Shown piece by piece: positions 52,242 to 61,027 of a stretch of 64,000 nt of DNA. The stretch's first letter is position 1. The number at the start of each line of letters is the position of its first letter. Source of the DNA: Marinomonas rhodophyticola. GTDB lineage: Bacteria; Pseudomonadota; Gammaproteobacteria; Pseudomonadales; Marinomonadaceae. Below the pieces are notes generated by a model. That model had not been told where the DNA came from. It did not search any database and saw nothing but the letters and a program-made list of their open reading frames with translations. The stretch spans positions 1,054,001-1,118,000 of the forward strand of contig NZ_JAPEUL010000007.1 of NCBI RefSeq assembly GCF_026113935.1, given 5' to 3'. Made by a program: the position numbers and the translations under genes.

Positions 52242-53234
52242 ATGCTTAATACCCTTTCTTTGAAGTCTATCCTAATTTCTGGTGCTGTCGCACTAACCAT
52301 CGCTGGACAAGCTCACGCTTATGAACCCGCTCGTAGTGCAGAATGTATTGCGCCAGCAAACCCTGGTGGTGGCTGGGATTTTACTTGCCGTAGTGTTGGT
52401 CGAGTATTGGTTGACCAAGGATACTTTAAAGGCAATGTTCAAACCGTCAACATGACAGGTGCTGGTGGCGGTGTGGCTTACGCTCATACCATCAGTAAAC
52501 GCGATAAAGATGATAATCTTATTGTAGCGGCTAGTACGGCCACGACGACTCGCCTTGCACAAGGTCAGTTCCCAGGTATGGATTCCAAACAAGTTAAATG
52601 GATTGGAACCTTGGGCGCAGACTACGGCATCATTGCAGTAGGCAAAGATTCAAAATACACCACACTGACTCAACTGTTAGATGCGTTGAAAAGCGATCCA
52701 ACATCAGTGAAGTTTGCCGGTGGTAGTGCTTCTGGTGGTTGGGACCATTTAAAAGTCTTGATGACTGCTCAAAAAGCAAACGTAGGCGATTTGCCTAAAG
52801 TGCGTTATTTGGCTTTCAGCGGCGGCTCCGAAGCCCTAGTTCAAGTGGTTGGCGGACACGTTGATGCCTTTACTGGTGATATCTCTGAAGTAAAAGGCTT
52901 TATGGATTCCGGTGATTTACGTGTGTTGGCGGTGCTTTCTGAAGAGCGTTTACCAGAACCATTTGCTGCGATTCCAACAGCAATGGAGCAAGGTATTGAT
53001 TCCGTTGCACCAAACTGGCGCGGTTTTTATATGCCAGGAAATTCCAGTGCGGAATCTTACGATTGGTGGGTTAAAACCATGGACGAACTTTACAAAACAG
53101 AAGAATGGAAAGACATCATGGTGAAAAACGGTGTGATGCCATTCCATAAATCTGGTGAAGAGTTCACACAATTCGTTAACAACCAAATTCTAGATATTCA
53201 AATCTTATCTAAAGACATCGGTTTGATTAAATAA
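52242..53234 (+). CDS. tctC: Tripartite tricarboxylate transporter solute-binding protein TctC (system 2)
   Basis: A 330-residue periplasmic binding protein of the Bug/TctC family. A signal peptide (SILISGAVALTIAGQAHA) precedes ECIAPANPGGGWDFTCRSVG, the ligand-loop signature, and MTGAGGGVAYAHTISK. Compared with system 1 it has Cys residues in the first loop (AEC...FTC) that could form a disulfide, as in the tricarballylate/citrate-binding branch. ATG 52242 follows AGGAGATAACC. Repeats and a hairpin lie in its promoter region. First gene of tctC-tctB-tctA. Confidence 0.92.
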   Translation: MLNTLSLKSILISGAVALTIAGQAHAYEPARSAECIAPANPGGGWDFTCRSVGRVLVDQGYFKGNVQTVNMTGAGGGVAYAHTISKRDKDDNLIVAASTATTTRLAQGQFPGMDSKQVKWIGTLGADYGIIAVGKDSKYTTLTQLLDALKSDPTSVKFAGGSASGGWDHLKVLMTAQKANVGDLPKVRYLAFSGGSEALVQVVGGHVDAFTGDISEVKGFMDSGDLRVLAVLSEERLPEPFAAIPTAMEQGIDSVAPNWRGFYMPGNSSAESYDWWVKTMDELYKTEEWKDIMVKNGVMPFHKSGEEFTQFVNNQILDIQILSKDIGLIK

Positions 53235-53250
53235 TTTAGAACCGCTATTT

Positions 53251-53284
53251 GGAGGGGGATTTGTTTTGACACAATGACCCCTCC
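53251..53284 (+). terminator. Hairpin between tctC and tctB (attenuator-like, system 2)
   Basis: GGAGGGG and CCCCTCC form a perfect 7-bp stem around 20 bases, in the gap between tctC and tctB. The same position as in system 1 and the TAXI operon suggests a shared device for unequal expression. Confidence 0.65.
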
Positions 53285-53333
53285 TGTTTTTACTTATTAC
53301 TCACCCTTTGATTTACTGACACGGAGCAGAGAC

Positions 53334-53774
53334 ATGCGTATTAATGATCGTGTGTTTGGCATGCTGATGCTGATTCTTGCCGTTGCTTACGGCTGGGAAG
53401 CAACGCAATTTCCCATTCCATTTGGTGGACACGAAAGTGTCGGGCCTGAAACCTTTCCTATTATGCTATCAATCATCTTAGGTATTAGTTCTATCTACAT
53501 GATTGTTCGTCCTGATCCGGATGAGAAATGGGCGCCATCTGCTATGTTGATTGAGCTTACTATCGTTGTGCTTTCTATGCTTGCTTTTGCATGGGCGATT
53601 GAACCAATCGGTTTTATGCCAGCCGCTGCGCTTGTGGTGAGTTTTTTAAGTTGGCGCATGGGGGCGAATATAACTAAGAGTATTATTACGGGTGTGGCAA
53701 GCTCTGTGGTTATCTTCTTCCTTTTCAATACTGTGCTAGAACTAGCACTGCCTCTAGGTCTATTGGAGTTTTAA
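53334..53774 (+). CDS. tctB: Tripartite tricarboxylate transporter small permease TctB (system 2)
   Basis: A 146-residue small membrane subunit with four helices (VFGMLMLILAVAYGWEATQF, FPIMLSIILGISSIYMIV, LTIVVLSMLAFAWAIEPIGF, GVASSVVIFFLFNTVL). The GFMPAAALVVSFLSWRMGAN block is typical. I chose ATG 53334 after ACGGAG; the frame is open to ATG 53274. It overlaps no gene, and the stop is 1 base from the tctA start. Confidence 0.9.
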   Translation: MRINDRVFGMLMLILAVAYGWEATQFPIPFGGHESVGPETFPIMLSIILGISSIYMIVRPDPDEKWAPSAMLIELTIVVLSMLAFAWAIEPIGFMPAAALVVSFLSWRMGANITKSIITGVASSVVIFFLFNTVLELALPLGLLEF

Positions 53775-53775
53775 T

Positions 53776-55296
53776 ATGGAGACTATGAGCTTATTAATGC
53801 AAGGCTTTGCCGTCGCATTAACGCCAGAGAGTATTATGTTTGCGGTCATTGGTGCCATATTGGGTACTTTGATTGGTGCTTTACCGGGTCTTGGTCCTGC
53901 AAACGGTGTGGCTATTTTAATTCCGTTGGCATTTAGTTTGGGTTTGTCTGCTACATCTTCTCTTATTTTGTTGACGTCGGTGTATGCCGGTGCCATGTAT
54001 GGCGGTCGTATTTCGTCTATCCTGCTGAATATTCCAGGTGATGAGCCTGCCATGATGACCTGTTTAGATGGGTATCCAATGGCGGTAAAAGGTAAAGCGG
54101 CTGAGGCTTTGGCGATTTCTGCGATTGCTTCTTTTATCGGTAGCTTTATTGCAACTGTTGGTTTGGTTATTTTGGCGCCTATTTTAGCGAAATTCGCCTT
54201 GAGATTCGGCCCGTCTGAATACTTTGCCTTGTTTGCTTTGGCCTTTGCAACGTTAGGTGGCATTACTGGTAAAAACCAATTTAAGACGCTCATGGCGGCG
54301 GCTATTGGTTTGATGATTGCGTCTGTGGGGATTGATATCTCTACTGGTGTTCAGCGTTTTACTTTTAATTCGCTTGAGTTGTTTGAAGGTGTTGATTTCA
54401 TTATCGCGATCGTGGGGTTGTTTGCGATTAGTGAGTTGTTGTTTTTCTTGGAGCGTCATGCTGGTGATGGTCTCAAGCAAGTAGCAGTTAACAAATTAAA
54501 ACTTACTGCAAAAGATATTATTCAAGTATTACCTGCTTCCTTGAGAGGTGCGGTATTAGGCTTTATTGCTGGTGTTTTGCCTGGCGCAGGTGCGTCTTTG
54601 GGTAGCTTTGTTAGTTACACCTTGGAGAAACGTTTTTCCGATAAAGGTGAGTTTGGTAAAGGTGATCCACGTGGTGTAGCGGCTCCTGAAGCGGGTAACA
54701 ATGGCGCGGCGTCTGGTGCACTTGTGCCTATGCTAACGCTTGGTGTGCCAGGTAGTGGTACGACAGCGGTGTTGTTGGCGATGTTGATTTCATTAAACAT
54801 CTCTCCTGGCCCGATGTTATTTCAACAAAACGCAGACCTTGTTTGGGGCGTTATCGCTGCCATGTTCGTGGGCAACCTTGTGTTGTTGTTGCTAAACATT
54901 CCAATGGTAGGCATTTTCGTCAAACTGTTGAGTATTCCACCTAAATACTTGATGCCGATTGTGACTCTTGTGGCATCTGTGGGTATTTATTCTGTTAGTC
55001 ACAGTGCGTTGGATTTGTATTTCATGGTTGGTTTTGGCGTATTGGGTTATATTTTCCGTAAGGTGGATATCCCATTAGTTCCTATCATTTTAGGCATGTT
55101 GCTTGGGCCTGAAATGGAGAAAAGTCTTCGTCATGCCCTTGTACTTTCTGATGGCGATTGGTCTGTGTTGTTTAATAGTGGATTAAGCATTGGTCTTTGG
55201 ACTGTAGCGATACTTGGTTTGATTTTGCCTATGATCGTAGGTCCCATGGTACGTGCTAAAATGGCAAGAGCAAAAGTGTCTGAAAAGGACGACTAG
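53776..55296 (+). CDS. tctA: Tripartite tricarboxylate transporter large permease TctA (system 2)
   Basis: A 506-residue large membrane subunit. Signature blocks: GTLIGALPGLGPANGVAILI, YAGAMYGGRISSILLNIPGD, GVLPGAGASLGSFVSYTLEK, PEAGNNGAASGALVPMLTLG and GVPGSGTTAVLLAMLIS. It differs clearly from the system 1 TctA, so the two operons are not recent duplicates. ATG 53776 follows TTGGAGTTTTAAT. Last gene of the operon, with a terminator after it. Confidence 0.93.
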   Translation: METMSLLMQGFAVALTPESIMFAVIGAILGTLIGALPGLGPANGVAILIPLAFSLGLSATSSLILLTSVYAGAMYGGRISSILLNIPGDEPAMMTCLDGYPMAVKGKAAEALAISAIASFIGSFIATVGLVILAPILAKFALRFGPSEYFALFALAFATLGGITGKNQFKTLMAAAIGLMIASVGIDISTGVQRFTFNSLELFEGVDFIIAIVGLFAISELLFFLERHAGDGLKQVAVNKLKLTAKDIIQVLPASLRGAVLGFIAGVLPGAGASLGSFVSYTLEKRFSDKGEFGKGDPRGVAAPEAGNNGAASGALVPMLTLGVPGSGTTAVLLAMLISLNISPGPMLFQQNADLVWGVIAAMFVGNLVLLLLNIPMVGIFVKLLSIPPKYLMPIVTLVASVGIYSVSHSALDLYFMVGFGVLGYIFRKVDIPLVPIILGMLLGPEMEKSLRHALVLSDGDWSVLFNSGLSIGLWTVAILGLILPMIVGPMVRAKMARAKVSEKDD

Positions 55297-55358
55297 GTCG
55301 ACATACTATTCGGTACTATTGTCTGCGCTAAGCGGTTACTATTAATACGTAAAAATGG

Positions 55359-55394
55359 AATTCGAACAGTTTAGGCTGTTCGAATTTTTTGCTT
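55359..55394 (+). terminator. Terminator of the second tct operon
   Basis: AATTCGAACAG and CTGTTCGAATT form a perfect 11-bp stem followed by TTTTGCTTTTT. Confidence 0.92.
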
Positions 55395-55454
55395 TTTATT
55401 ATTTAAGGTTTTTAATATTTTATAAAAAAATAATAACGATATGGCTGACGTGTT

Positions 55455-56136
55455 ATGCGAATTTTAGTGGTAGAAGATACTCAGGTTTTAGGGCAGGCGA
55501 TCTGTGAACGATTAACTAGTCTAGGACACGGCGTGGATTTGATGGGCGATGGCAAAAAAGCGGATGAGTTATTAAGGTATCAATCGGTCGATTTGATTTT
55601 ATTGGACCTGAATTTGCCTGGTTTGTCTGGTTTACAACTGCTGCAGAAACTGCGCCAGCGTGACGACGATACCCGGTTCTTATTATGACAGCCCGAGATC
55701 AGATAGAGGACCGTATCCGTCTTTTGGATGAAGGTGCAGACGACTATCTTACGAAACCGTTTGATTTTGGTGAGCTTGAAGCGCGTTGTCGTGCGCTGTT
55801 GCGTCGCAAACAGGGCTACGCTGCCAATGTCACTGAGCATGGCAATATTGTGGTAAACAGGGACAGTCGACAAGTATTTATTGAAGGTGAGCTGACGGCG
55901 ATTACTAACCGTGAATTTCGCTTATTGGAAATATTTCTCGGGCATCTAGGCCGAGTGTTAAGTAAAGATGAGATCACCGATCACTTATTTAATTTTAATG
56001 AAACCCCAGGCCCTAATGCGATTGAATTGTATGTTGGGCGTTTGCGAAAAAAATGGTTAAAGGGGATTTGGCGATTAGTACTCTAAGGGGCATTGGTTAT
56101 GTGGCAGAAATCGCTCGACCACCAAAACCTGAGTGA
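55455..56136 (+). pseudogene. TctD-like response regulator (OmpR family), two frameshifts
   Basis: A response regulator of about 227 residues if two bases are restored. The receiver has ILVVEDT, the phospho-acceptor Asp in LILLDLNLPGLSG, and then MTARDQIEDRIR with YLTKPFDFGEL. The C-terminal winged helix has LTAITNREFRLLEIFLGHLG and NAIELYVGRLRKK. The first break is at the C-run 55672-55674, where TRFLL should read TPVLI. The second is at the A-run 56047-56053, after which the other frame gives MVKGDLAISTLRGIGYVAEI and stops at 56136. It is followed by its kinase and probably controls the tct operon upstream. Confidence 0.87.
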
Positions 56137-57577
56137 GGAAGAGGAAAAGCGGGCGTTAGCTAAGGCGCCTTCGTTACGCTTTCGTTTCATCTTAGCGGGT
56201 GTTCTAGTGATTGGTATTATCGCTGGTTTGGCGATTAATTTGATTTTTGATTACAGTCAGAAGCTTGCCGATTTGTCTTATGATCGTCTGCTGCGCAGTG
56301 CTTTATTGCAGATAGATGAAAATGTCAGTTTAATTCGCAACGAAGTCAGTATCGATATCCCTTGGTCAGCTTTTGCGACATTGGCGCAAGCAGATGAAGA
56401 TCGTGTCTTTTACAAGGTGGAAAGTTTGGAGCAAGGCTTTATAACAGGCTACCAAGATCTAAACAGTACGCCGCCTAAGCCACCAGAGTTGGATCAAATA
56501 CAGTTTTATAATCAAGAGTATTCCGGTGAGATGGTGCGATTTGCGTGGTTAGAACGCAGTTTGACTGATCCTGAGACGTCGCAAACCGTTCGTATTGTAT
56601 TGGGACAAACTCGATTATCACGGGAAGCCATGTCGACGGCGGTGACGCAGCGAGCGGTTGAGGTGGTTGTGTTTATTGCTTTGGTCGCCATTACTTTGAT
56701 TGCTATTGGCAGTCATTTAGTCCTTCGGCCTTTGCACCGTATCGAAAGGGCATTAGAAGAAAGGGCAATGGGAGACCTCACGCCATTAGATATCAATACA
56801 CCAAAAGAAACGCATCACCTCAAAGTGGCGATTAACCACTTTATGGCTCGACTACAGACCAACTTAGAGCAACTGGAGAATTATACGGCTGATGCGGCTC
56901 ATCAATTGCGCACACCTTTAGCCAGTTTAAAAGCTTTAGCCGAAAATGCACGAGACAATACCTCGGGTGACAGTGGCTCGCCACAAGCACAGCAGCAAGC
57001 TCTAGAAAACATTGTCAAGCAATGTGACGCGTTGAGTCAGACAGTGACTTTGTTGCTTAATCAGGCGGTTGTCTCTCATCGTTTACAGACCCATCGCTTG
57101 GAACCCACGAGTCTACTGGAACCAATTAGGGCTTCATGCCGCGCACAAGCGGTCACCGCGTTGCATCAGGGTGTTCAGCTTTCGCTTGATTGTGAGTTAA
57201 ACAATGCTTTTGTATTGGGCGACAGTTTTTCGATTCAACAGATGATGCAGAACCTTATTGAAAATGCTGTGCGTTATAGCTCATTGGGTATGAACAATGC
57301 TACTGAGGTCATCGTGCAAGTGAGTGAGTTTGAACGCTTTTATCGGATAAAAGTCATAGATTATGGCAATGGTATTCCTGAGATAGAAAAGGCGCGTGTC
57401 TTTGAGCGTTTTTATCGCGGCCGATACGACATTGCAGGCAGTGGGGTGGGTTTGGCGATGGTGAAAGATATCGTTGATCATCATTCGGCCAGAATTGAGA
57501 TCTTAGATACACATCCCAAAGGCACCACTTTTCAGGTGGATTTTGCCAAATTTATTTTTGATGAGGGGACTGTATGA
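56099..57577 (+). CDS. TctE-like sensor histidine kinase
   Basis: A sensor kinase of about 492 residues. A first membrane helix (FILAGVLVIGIIAGLAINLI) and a second one (VVVFIALVAITLIAIGSHLV) flank a periplasmic domain of about 140 residues. HAMP-like sequence, the H-box YTADAAHQLRTPLASLKA, the N-box NLIENAVRYS and GSGVGLAMVKDIVDHH follow. The start is not certain: ATG 56099 overlaps the corrected response regulator end by 38 bases, and TTG 56093 is also open. The stop overlaps the next gene start by 4 bases. Confidence 0.88.
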   Translation: MWQKSLDHQNLSEEEEKRALAKAPSLRFRFILAGVLVIGIIAGLAINLIFDYSQKLADLSYDRLLRSALLQIDENVSLIRNEVSIDIPWSAFATLAQADEDRVFYKVESLEQGFITGYQDLNSTPPKPPELDQIQFYNQEYSGEMVRFAWLERSLTDPETSQTVRIVLGQTRLSREAMSTAVTQRAVEVVVFIALVAITLIAIGSHLVLRPLHRIERALEERAMGDLTPLDINTPKETHHLKVAINHFMARLQTNLEQLENYTADAAHQLRTPLASLKALAENARDNTSGDSGSPQAQQQALENIVKQCDALSQTVTLLLNQAVVSHRLQTHRLEPTSLLEPIRASCRAQAVTALHQGVQLSLDCELNNAFVLGDSFSIQQMMQNLIENAVRYSSLGMNNATEVIVQVSEFERFYRIKVIDYGNGIPEIEKARVFERFYRGRYDIAGSGVGLAMVKDIVDHHSARIEILDTHPKGTTFQVDFAKFIFDEGTV

Positions 57578-58638
57578 GATCCGTAATCGCTTTTCTTTTT
57601 TATATCTTAATCATGATGTCTTCTAAACTCTGGGCAGCCGAGCCTGTATGGTTTGGTAATACGAACGCGCCAAGGGTTTTGGCTATTGATTCTGCTATGG
57701 ATTTGGCGTCGTTTGAGCCTATTCTGAAGGCTTTTGTCGCACTTCATCCGGATGTACGAGTGGCATATCGTGATGTGAATACGCTGGAATTGTATTACCT
57801 AATTATCCAAGAACAGAAGCATCCTGTTGCGAGTTTGGCTATTAGCAGTGCCATGGATTTGCATTTGAAACTGGTCAATGACGGTTATGCACAGACCTAT
57901 CAGTCTGATTTTACGGATAATTTGCCGGATAATTTTAAGTGGCGTAATCAGTTGTTTGCTTTCTCTATTGAGCCGATTGTGATGTTAGTGAACAAAAATG
58001 CTTTTCCTGGCGAGTTGCCTGATGATCGTCAGTCGTTACTGCAGACTATTCGACAAAATGAGAAAAGCATGACCAAGCGAATCGGTACTTATGACATTCG
58101 AGAGAGTGGTGTCGGATACTTGTTGGCAAGCCAAGATGCTCGTCAGGCGGATGTGACCTGGGGACGTTTGTTGGAGGCATTTGGTAGTCATGATGTGCAA
58201 ACTTACTGTTGTACACACGACATTATTGATGATGTTGCTTCAGGTAAATTGGTGTTAGGTTACAACTTGTTGGGTTCTTATGCGTCACAAAGAGCTCGTG
58301 ATGATAATCGATTGAAAATGATCCTTCCAAAAGATTACACATTAATGCTGATGCGTGCGGCTCTGATTCCTAAAGGTGCACCTAATGCGGCGGATGCGGG
58401 TGTTTTTTTAGACTTTTTGCTGTCGGACAAAGCGCAAAAAATGATGCAGACTCAAGGCTTGTTGTTCCCCATTCGACCAGATATGAATAATGCGAACGAC
58501 CCTTACGTAGTGAGTGCCCCAGGACCAACAGGGGTCATTGAATTGGATCAGCAGTTATTGGTAGGGCGAGATTACGCTAAGCAAAAACGTTTTATTCGTA
58601 ACTGGGAGATGGCGCTCGAAATCAGTTCAGAAGATTAG
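57574..58638 (+). CDS. ABC-type solute-binding protein linked to TctDE-like regulators
   Basis: A 354-residue periplasmic binding protein with signal peptide (SVIAFLFYILIMMSSKLWAA). It resembles iron-type or family 1 binding proteins: RVLAIDSAMDLASFEPILKA, FVALHPDVRVAYRDVNT and GAPNAADAGVFLDFLLSDKA. No ABC permease lies nearby. It overlaps the kinase by 4 bases, so a role as accessory sensor that presents ligand to the kinase is likely, as inferred for similar RR-kinase-binding protein operons. The two Cys in QTYCCTHD are unusual. Its stop overlaps the convergent AraC gene. Confidence 0.82.
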   Translation: MRSVIAFLFYILIMMSSKLWAAEPVWFGNTNAPRVLAIDSAMDLASFEPILKAFVALHPDVRVAYRDVNTLELYYLIIQEQKHPVASLAISSAMDLHLKLVNDGYAQTYQSDFTDNLPDNFKWRNQLFAFSIEPIVMLVNKNAFPGELPDDRQSLLQTIRQNEKSMTKRIGTYDIRESGVGYLLASQDARQADVTWGRLLEAFGSHDVQTYCCTHDIIDDVASGKLVLGYNLLGSYASQRARDDNRLKMILPKDYTLMLMRAALIPKGAPNAADAGVFLDFLLSDKAQKMMQTQGLLFPIRPDMNNANDPYVVSAPGPTGVIELDQQLLVGRDYAKQKRFIRNWEMALEISSED

Positions 58639-59363
58639 TTTTTCTTGTCTTGGTGACTTTTTCTGATGCTTCCTGGTGTGGCGTTGAAGTGTTTCGTAAA
58701 CAAGCGAACAAGACTGCTGGCGTCGTTTATTCCAACTTTTTGTGCAATGCAGTCTAAGTTTTTATTGCTTGATATTAGCCATCGTTTGGCTTCTGTCAGG
58801 CGACGTTGCTGAAGGTATTGTTTAGGTGTCATGCCGAGATGACGTTTGAACAAAATGCTAAGTTGGCTTGGACTTAAGTGCACTTCTGTTGCCAGTTCGC
58901 TCAAGCTCCATGGTTCCTGAAAGGCATGATCGAGCCGTTGTTTTGCCTTAGCTAAGCGAGCGTCTGCTTGGATAATTTTCTCTTGTGGAATGGGCAATAA
59001 GTGTTCCAGTAAATTTAACGCCTGATGTGTTTTTATCTCGCTGGGGTCGCTGATCAAGCTAGATAAAAAAGGCAAATAGGTTTTAGCTTGATCGCTTAGG
59101 GTGATAAAAATCGACGAACTTTGTAGTTGGCTGTTCCATGCCGGTAAAGAGTTCAATACCAAACAACGGTTCTCTTCTCTGGCTAAATGGGAATGTGGTT
59201 GGCTGGTAGAAATAAGGCAGGCTTGACCAAATTCCACCGCTTGCTGGTGGTTATCCACATCAAGTATTAGACGTCCTGAAAGCGGCAAGACAATTTGCGT
59301 GTGGTGATGTGAATGGGCATGAGCTGTGTCTTGGTAGGTAATGACTTCGATCAGATCACGCAT
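58635..59363 (-). CDS. AraC family transcriptional regulator
   Basis: A 242-residue regulator with an N-terminal cupin-like sensing domain (HAHSHHHTQIVLPLSGRLIL, with a His cluster) and a C-terminal AraC domain with two helix-turn-helix units (WSLSELATEVHLSPSQLSIL, FKRHLGMTPKQYLQQ, and NLDCIAQKVGINDASSLVRL). Length is normal for AraC regulators of exporters or amine genes. Its last bases overlap the convergent binding-protein gene by 4 bases. Target unknown; the divergent operon at 59500 is the nearest candidate, across 136 bases. Confidence 0.9.
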   Translation of the reverse strand: MRDLIEVITYQDTAHAHSHHHTQIVLPLSGRLILDVDNHQQAVEFGQACLISTSQPHSHLAREENRCLVLNSLPAWNSQLQSSSIFITLSDQAKTYLPFLSSLISDPSEIKTHQALNLLEHLLPIPQEKIIQADARLAKAKQRLDHAFQEPWSLSELATEVHLSPSQLSILFKRHLGMTPKQYLQQRRLTEAKRWLISSNKNLDCIAQKVGINDASSLVRLFTKHFNATPGSIRKSHQDKKN

Positions 59364-59499
59364 TTTTTCCTTCCTTCTAAATCGCTTTTACTTGAATGGT
59401 GAATAATATTACAGAAAGCATAATGATCTGCTAAATACTTTAAAGTAATCATAGTAATACTTAAACGAATTAAACAAAGGCGACTGTTCCTAAGGAAAA

Positions 59500-60127
59500 A
59501 TGATGCGTTATCTAATTGTACTGATGTTTGGTTGTTTTTTGTCTAGTGTTTGGGCTGAAATGACCTTGAGTGTTGTCGATCAAGATAATCTACCTGTTTC
59601 AGACGCAGTTGTGACAGTTTCCAAAAATGTTGTGGGCACACCGAGTATGGTCGCTGTTATGGATCAGGTTGATGAGTCCTTCTTGCCACGCGTGCTTGTG
59701 GTGCAAAAAGGTCAATATGTTAACTTTCCTAACAGTGATGATATTCGACATCACGTTTACAGTTTTTCTGAGCCTAAAACGTTTGAAATTAAATTGTATA
59801 AGGGCACAGACGTTGAATCCCATATTGTTTGATACCCCTGGTCTGGTTGTGCTCGGATGTAACATACATGATGACATGATTGGTTACATTATCGTGGCAG
59901 ACAATATGCTTACCTTGAAAACAGATAAAAATGGTCAAGTTCGGTTACCAGTAAAACAAGGTGACAAGGTGTCAGTGTGGAGCGAAAGATTGATTGATGG
60001 TGTGAATGCACTAGAGTCTATTGATATTACGAGTGACGCAGAACAAACCGTGGTATTGGAACTATTACCACCGATTGAAGTCATGGATCATAGTTCGCAT
60101 ACCAGATTCGGTAAAAAGAAATGGTGA
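59500..60127 (+). pseudogene. Cupredoxin-like (methylamine utilization-type) periplasmic protein, frameshifted
   Basis: A secreted protein of about 208 residues if one base is removed. A signal peptide (YLIVLMFGCFLSSVWA) is followed by an Ig-like part (MTLSVVDQDNLPVSDAVVTV) and a cupredoxin-like region with GQYVNFPNSDDIRHHVYSFS and, in the second frame, FDTPGLVVLGCNIHDDMIGY. His in RHHV, Cys in LGCNIHD, and the following His could bind copper. The frame breaks near 59820, where VES should continue as ILFDTPG; one extra C. It is often annotated as methylamine utilization protein, but no other mau gene is here. First gene of an operon with a DUF3034 gene and a globin gene. Confidence 0.82.
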
Positions 60128-60157
60128 AAGCCAATATACTTGTAACGAAAGAAGGAC

Positions 60158-61027
60158 ATGATGAATAAAAGACAAATCAAAATACTCATCGCTAGTGGCA
60201 CTTTGTTGTGTGCTATACCTACCATGGCAGCTGATGGTAAATTGCTGGCCACCGCAGGGCTTTCGCAATTAGAGGGTAGTGGTGGTGGCGGTCTTGTGCC
60301 TTGGGCTACGTTGTCTGGATACGATAGCCGTGACGAGACTGCAGCGTCGTTATTTATGACGGATGTGAATATTACGGATTATCGATTGTCATCGATCGGT
60401 GTGGCGACGAGTTTCTACGACAGAGTTGAATTAAGCTATGCTCAACAAACGTTTGATTTGCCTGTTGGTTTGGTGAAGCAACTAAGTGTTGGCGAGATCA
60501 AACAAAACATTATTGGTGCAAAAGTTCGTTTATATGGTGACGTTGTTTATTCAACTTTTCCTCAGCTGAGTATAGGTTTACAGCATAAGCAATTAGATGA
60601 CGACTCTGTGGCGACAGCCCTTGGTGCAAAAGACGATAGTGGCACGGATTTTTATGTGGCTGCGACTAAGGTGCATTTAGGGGCGATTGCGGGTTACAAC
60701 CTGGTTTGGAACGTAACTGCTCGTGCTACCAAGGCCAATGAGATGGGGTTGTTAGGTTATGGTGGACCGGACAATAATGGTTATCAAATGATGATGGAGG
60801 GCAGTGTCGGCTTACTTCTATCACCTAATTGGGTAGTTGGCATGGAGTATCGTCAAAAACCAAATAATCTATCCAGCGTCAAAGAAGACGATTGGAAAGA
60901 TCTGTTTGTGAGCTATATGCCAAACAAACATGTTAATGTTACCGCGGCTTATGCTGACTTGGGTACGGTTGCTACGCAGAAAAATCAAAAAGGCTTTTAT
61001 TTATCTATGACGGGGTATTTATGGTAA
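60158..61027 (+). CDS. DUF3034 family outer-membrane-like protein
   Basis: A 289-residue secreted protein with a signal peptide (IKILIASGTLLCAIPTMAAD) and a body of alternating strands, as in small beta-barrels. DUF3034 blocks are GGGGLVPWATLSGYDSRDET, FYDRVELSYAQQTFDL and MMMEGSVGLLLSPNWVVGME, with a final aromatic residue (SMTGYLW) typical for outer membrane targeting. Function is not established. It follows the cupredoxin-like gene by 30 bases and overlaps the globin gene by 7 bases. ATG 60158 has GAAGGACATG upstream; the second ATG (60161) is also possible. Confidence 0.83.
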   Translation: MMNKRQIKILIASGTLLCAIPTMAADGKLLATAGLSQLEGSGGGGLVPWATLSGYDSRDETAASLFMTDVNITDYRLSSIGVATSFYDRVELSYAQQTFDLPVGLVKQLSVGEIKQNIIGAKVRLYGDVVYSTFPQLSIGLQHKQLDDDSVATALGAKDDSGTDFYVAATKVHLGAIAGYNLVWNVTARATKANEMGLLGYGGPDNNGYQMMMEGSVGLLLSPNWVVGMEYRQKPNNLSSVKEDDWKDLFVSYMPNKHVNVTAAYADLGTVATQKNQKGFYLSMTGYLW

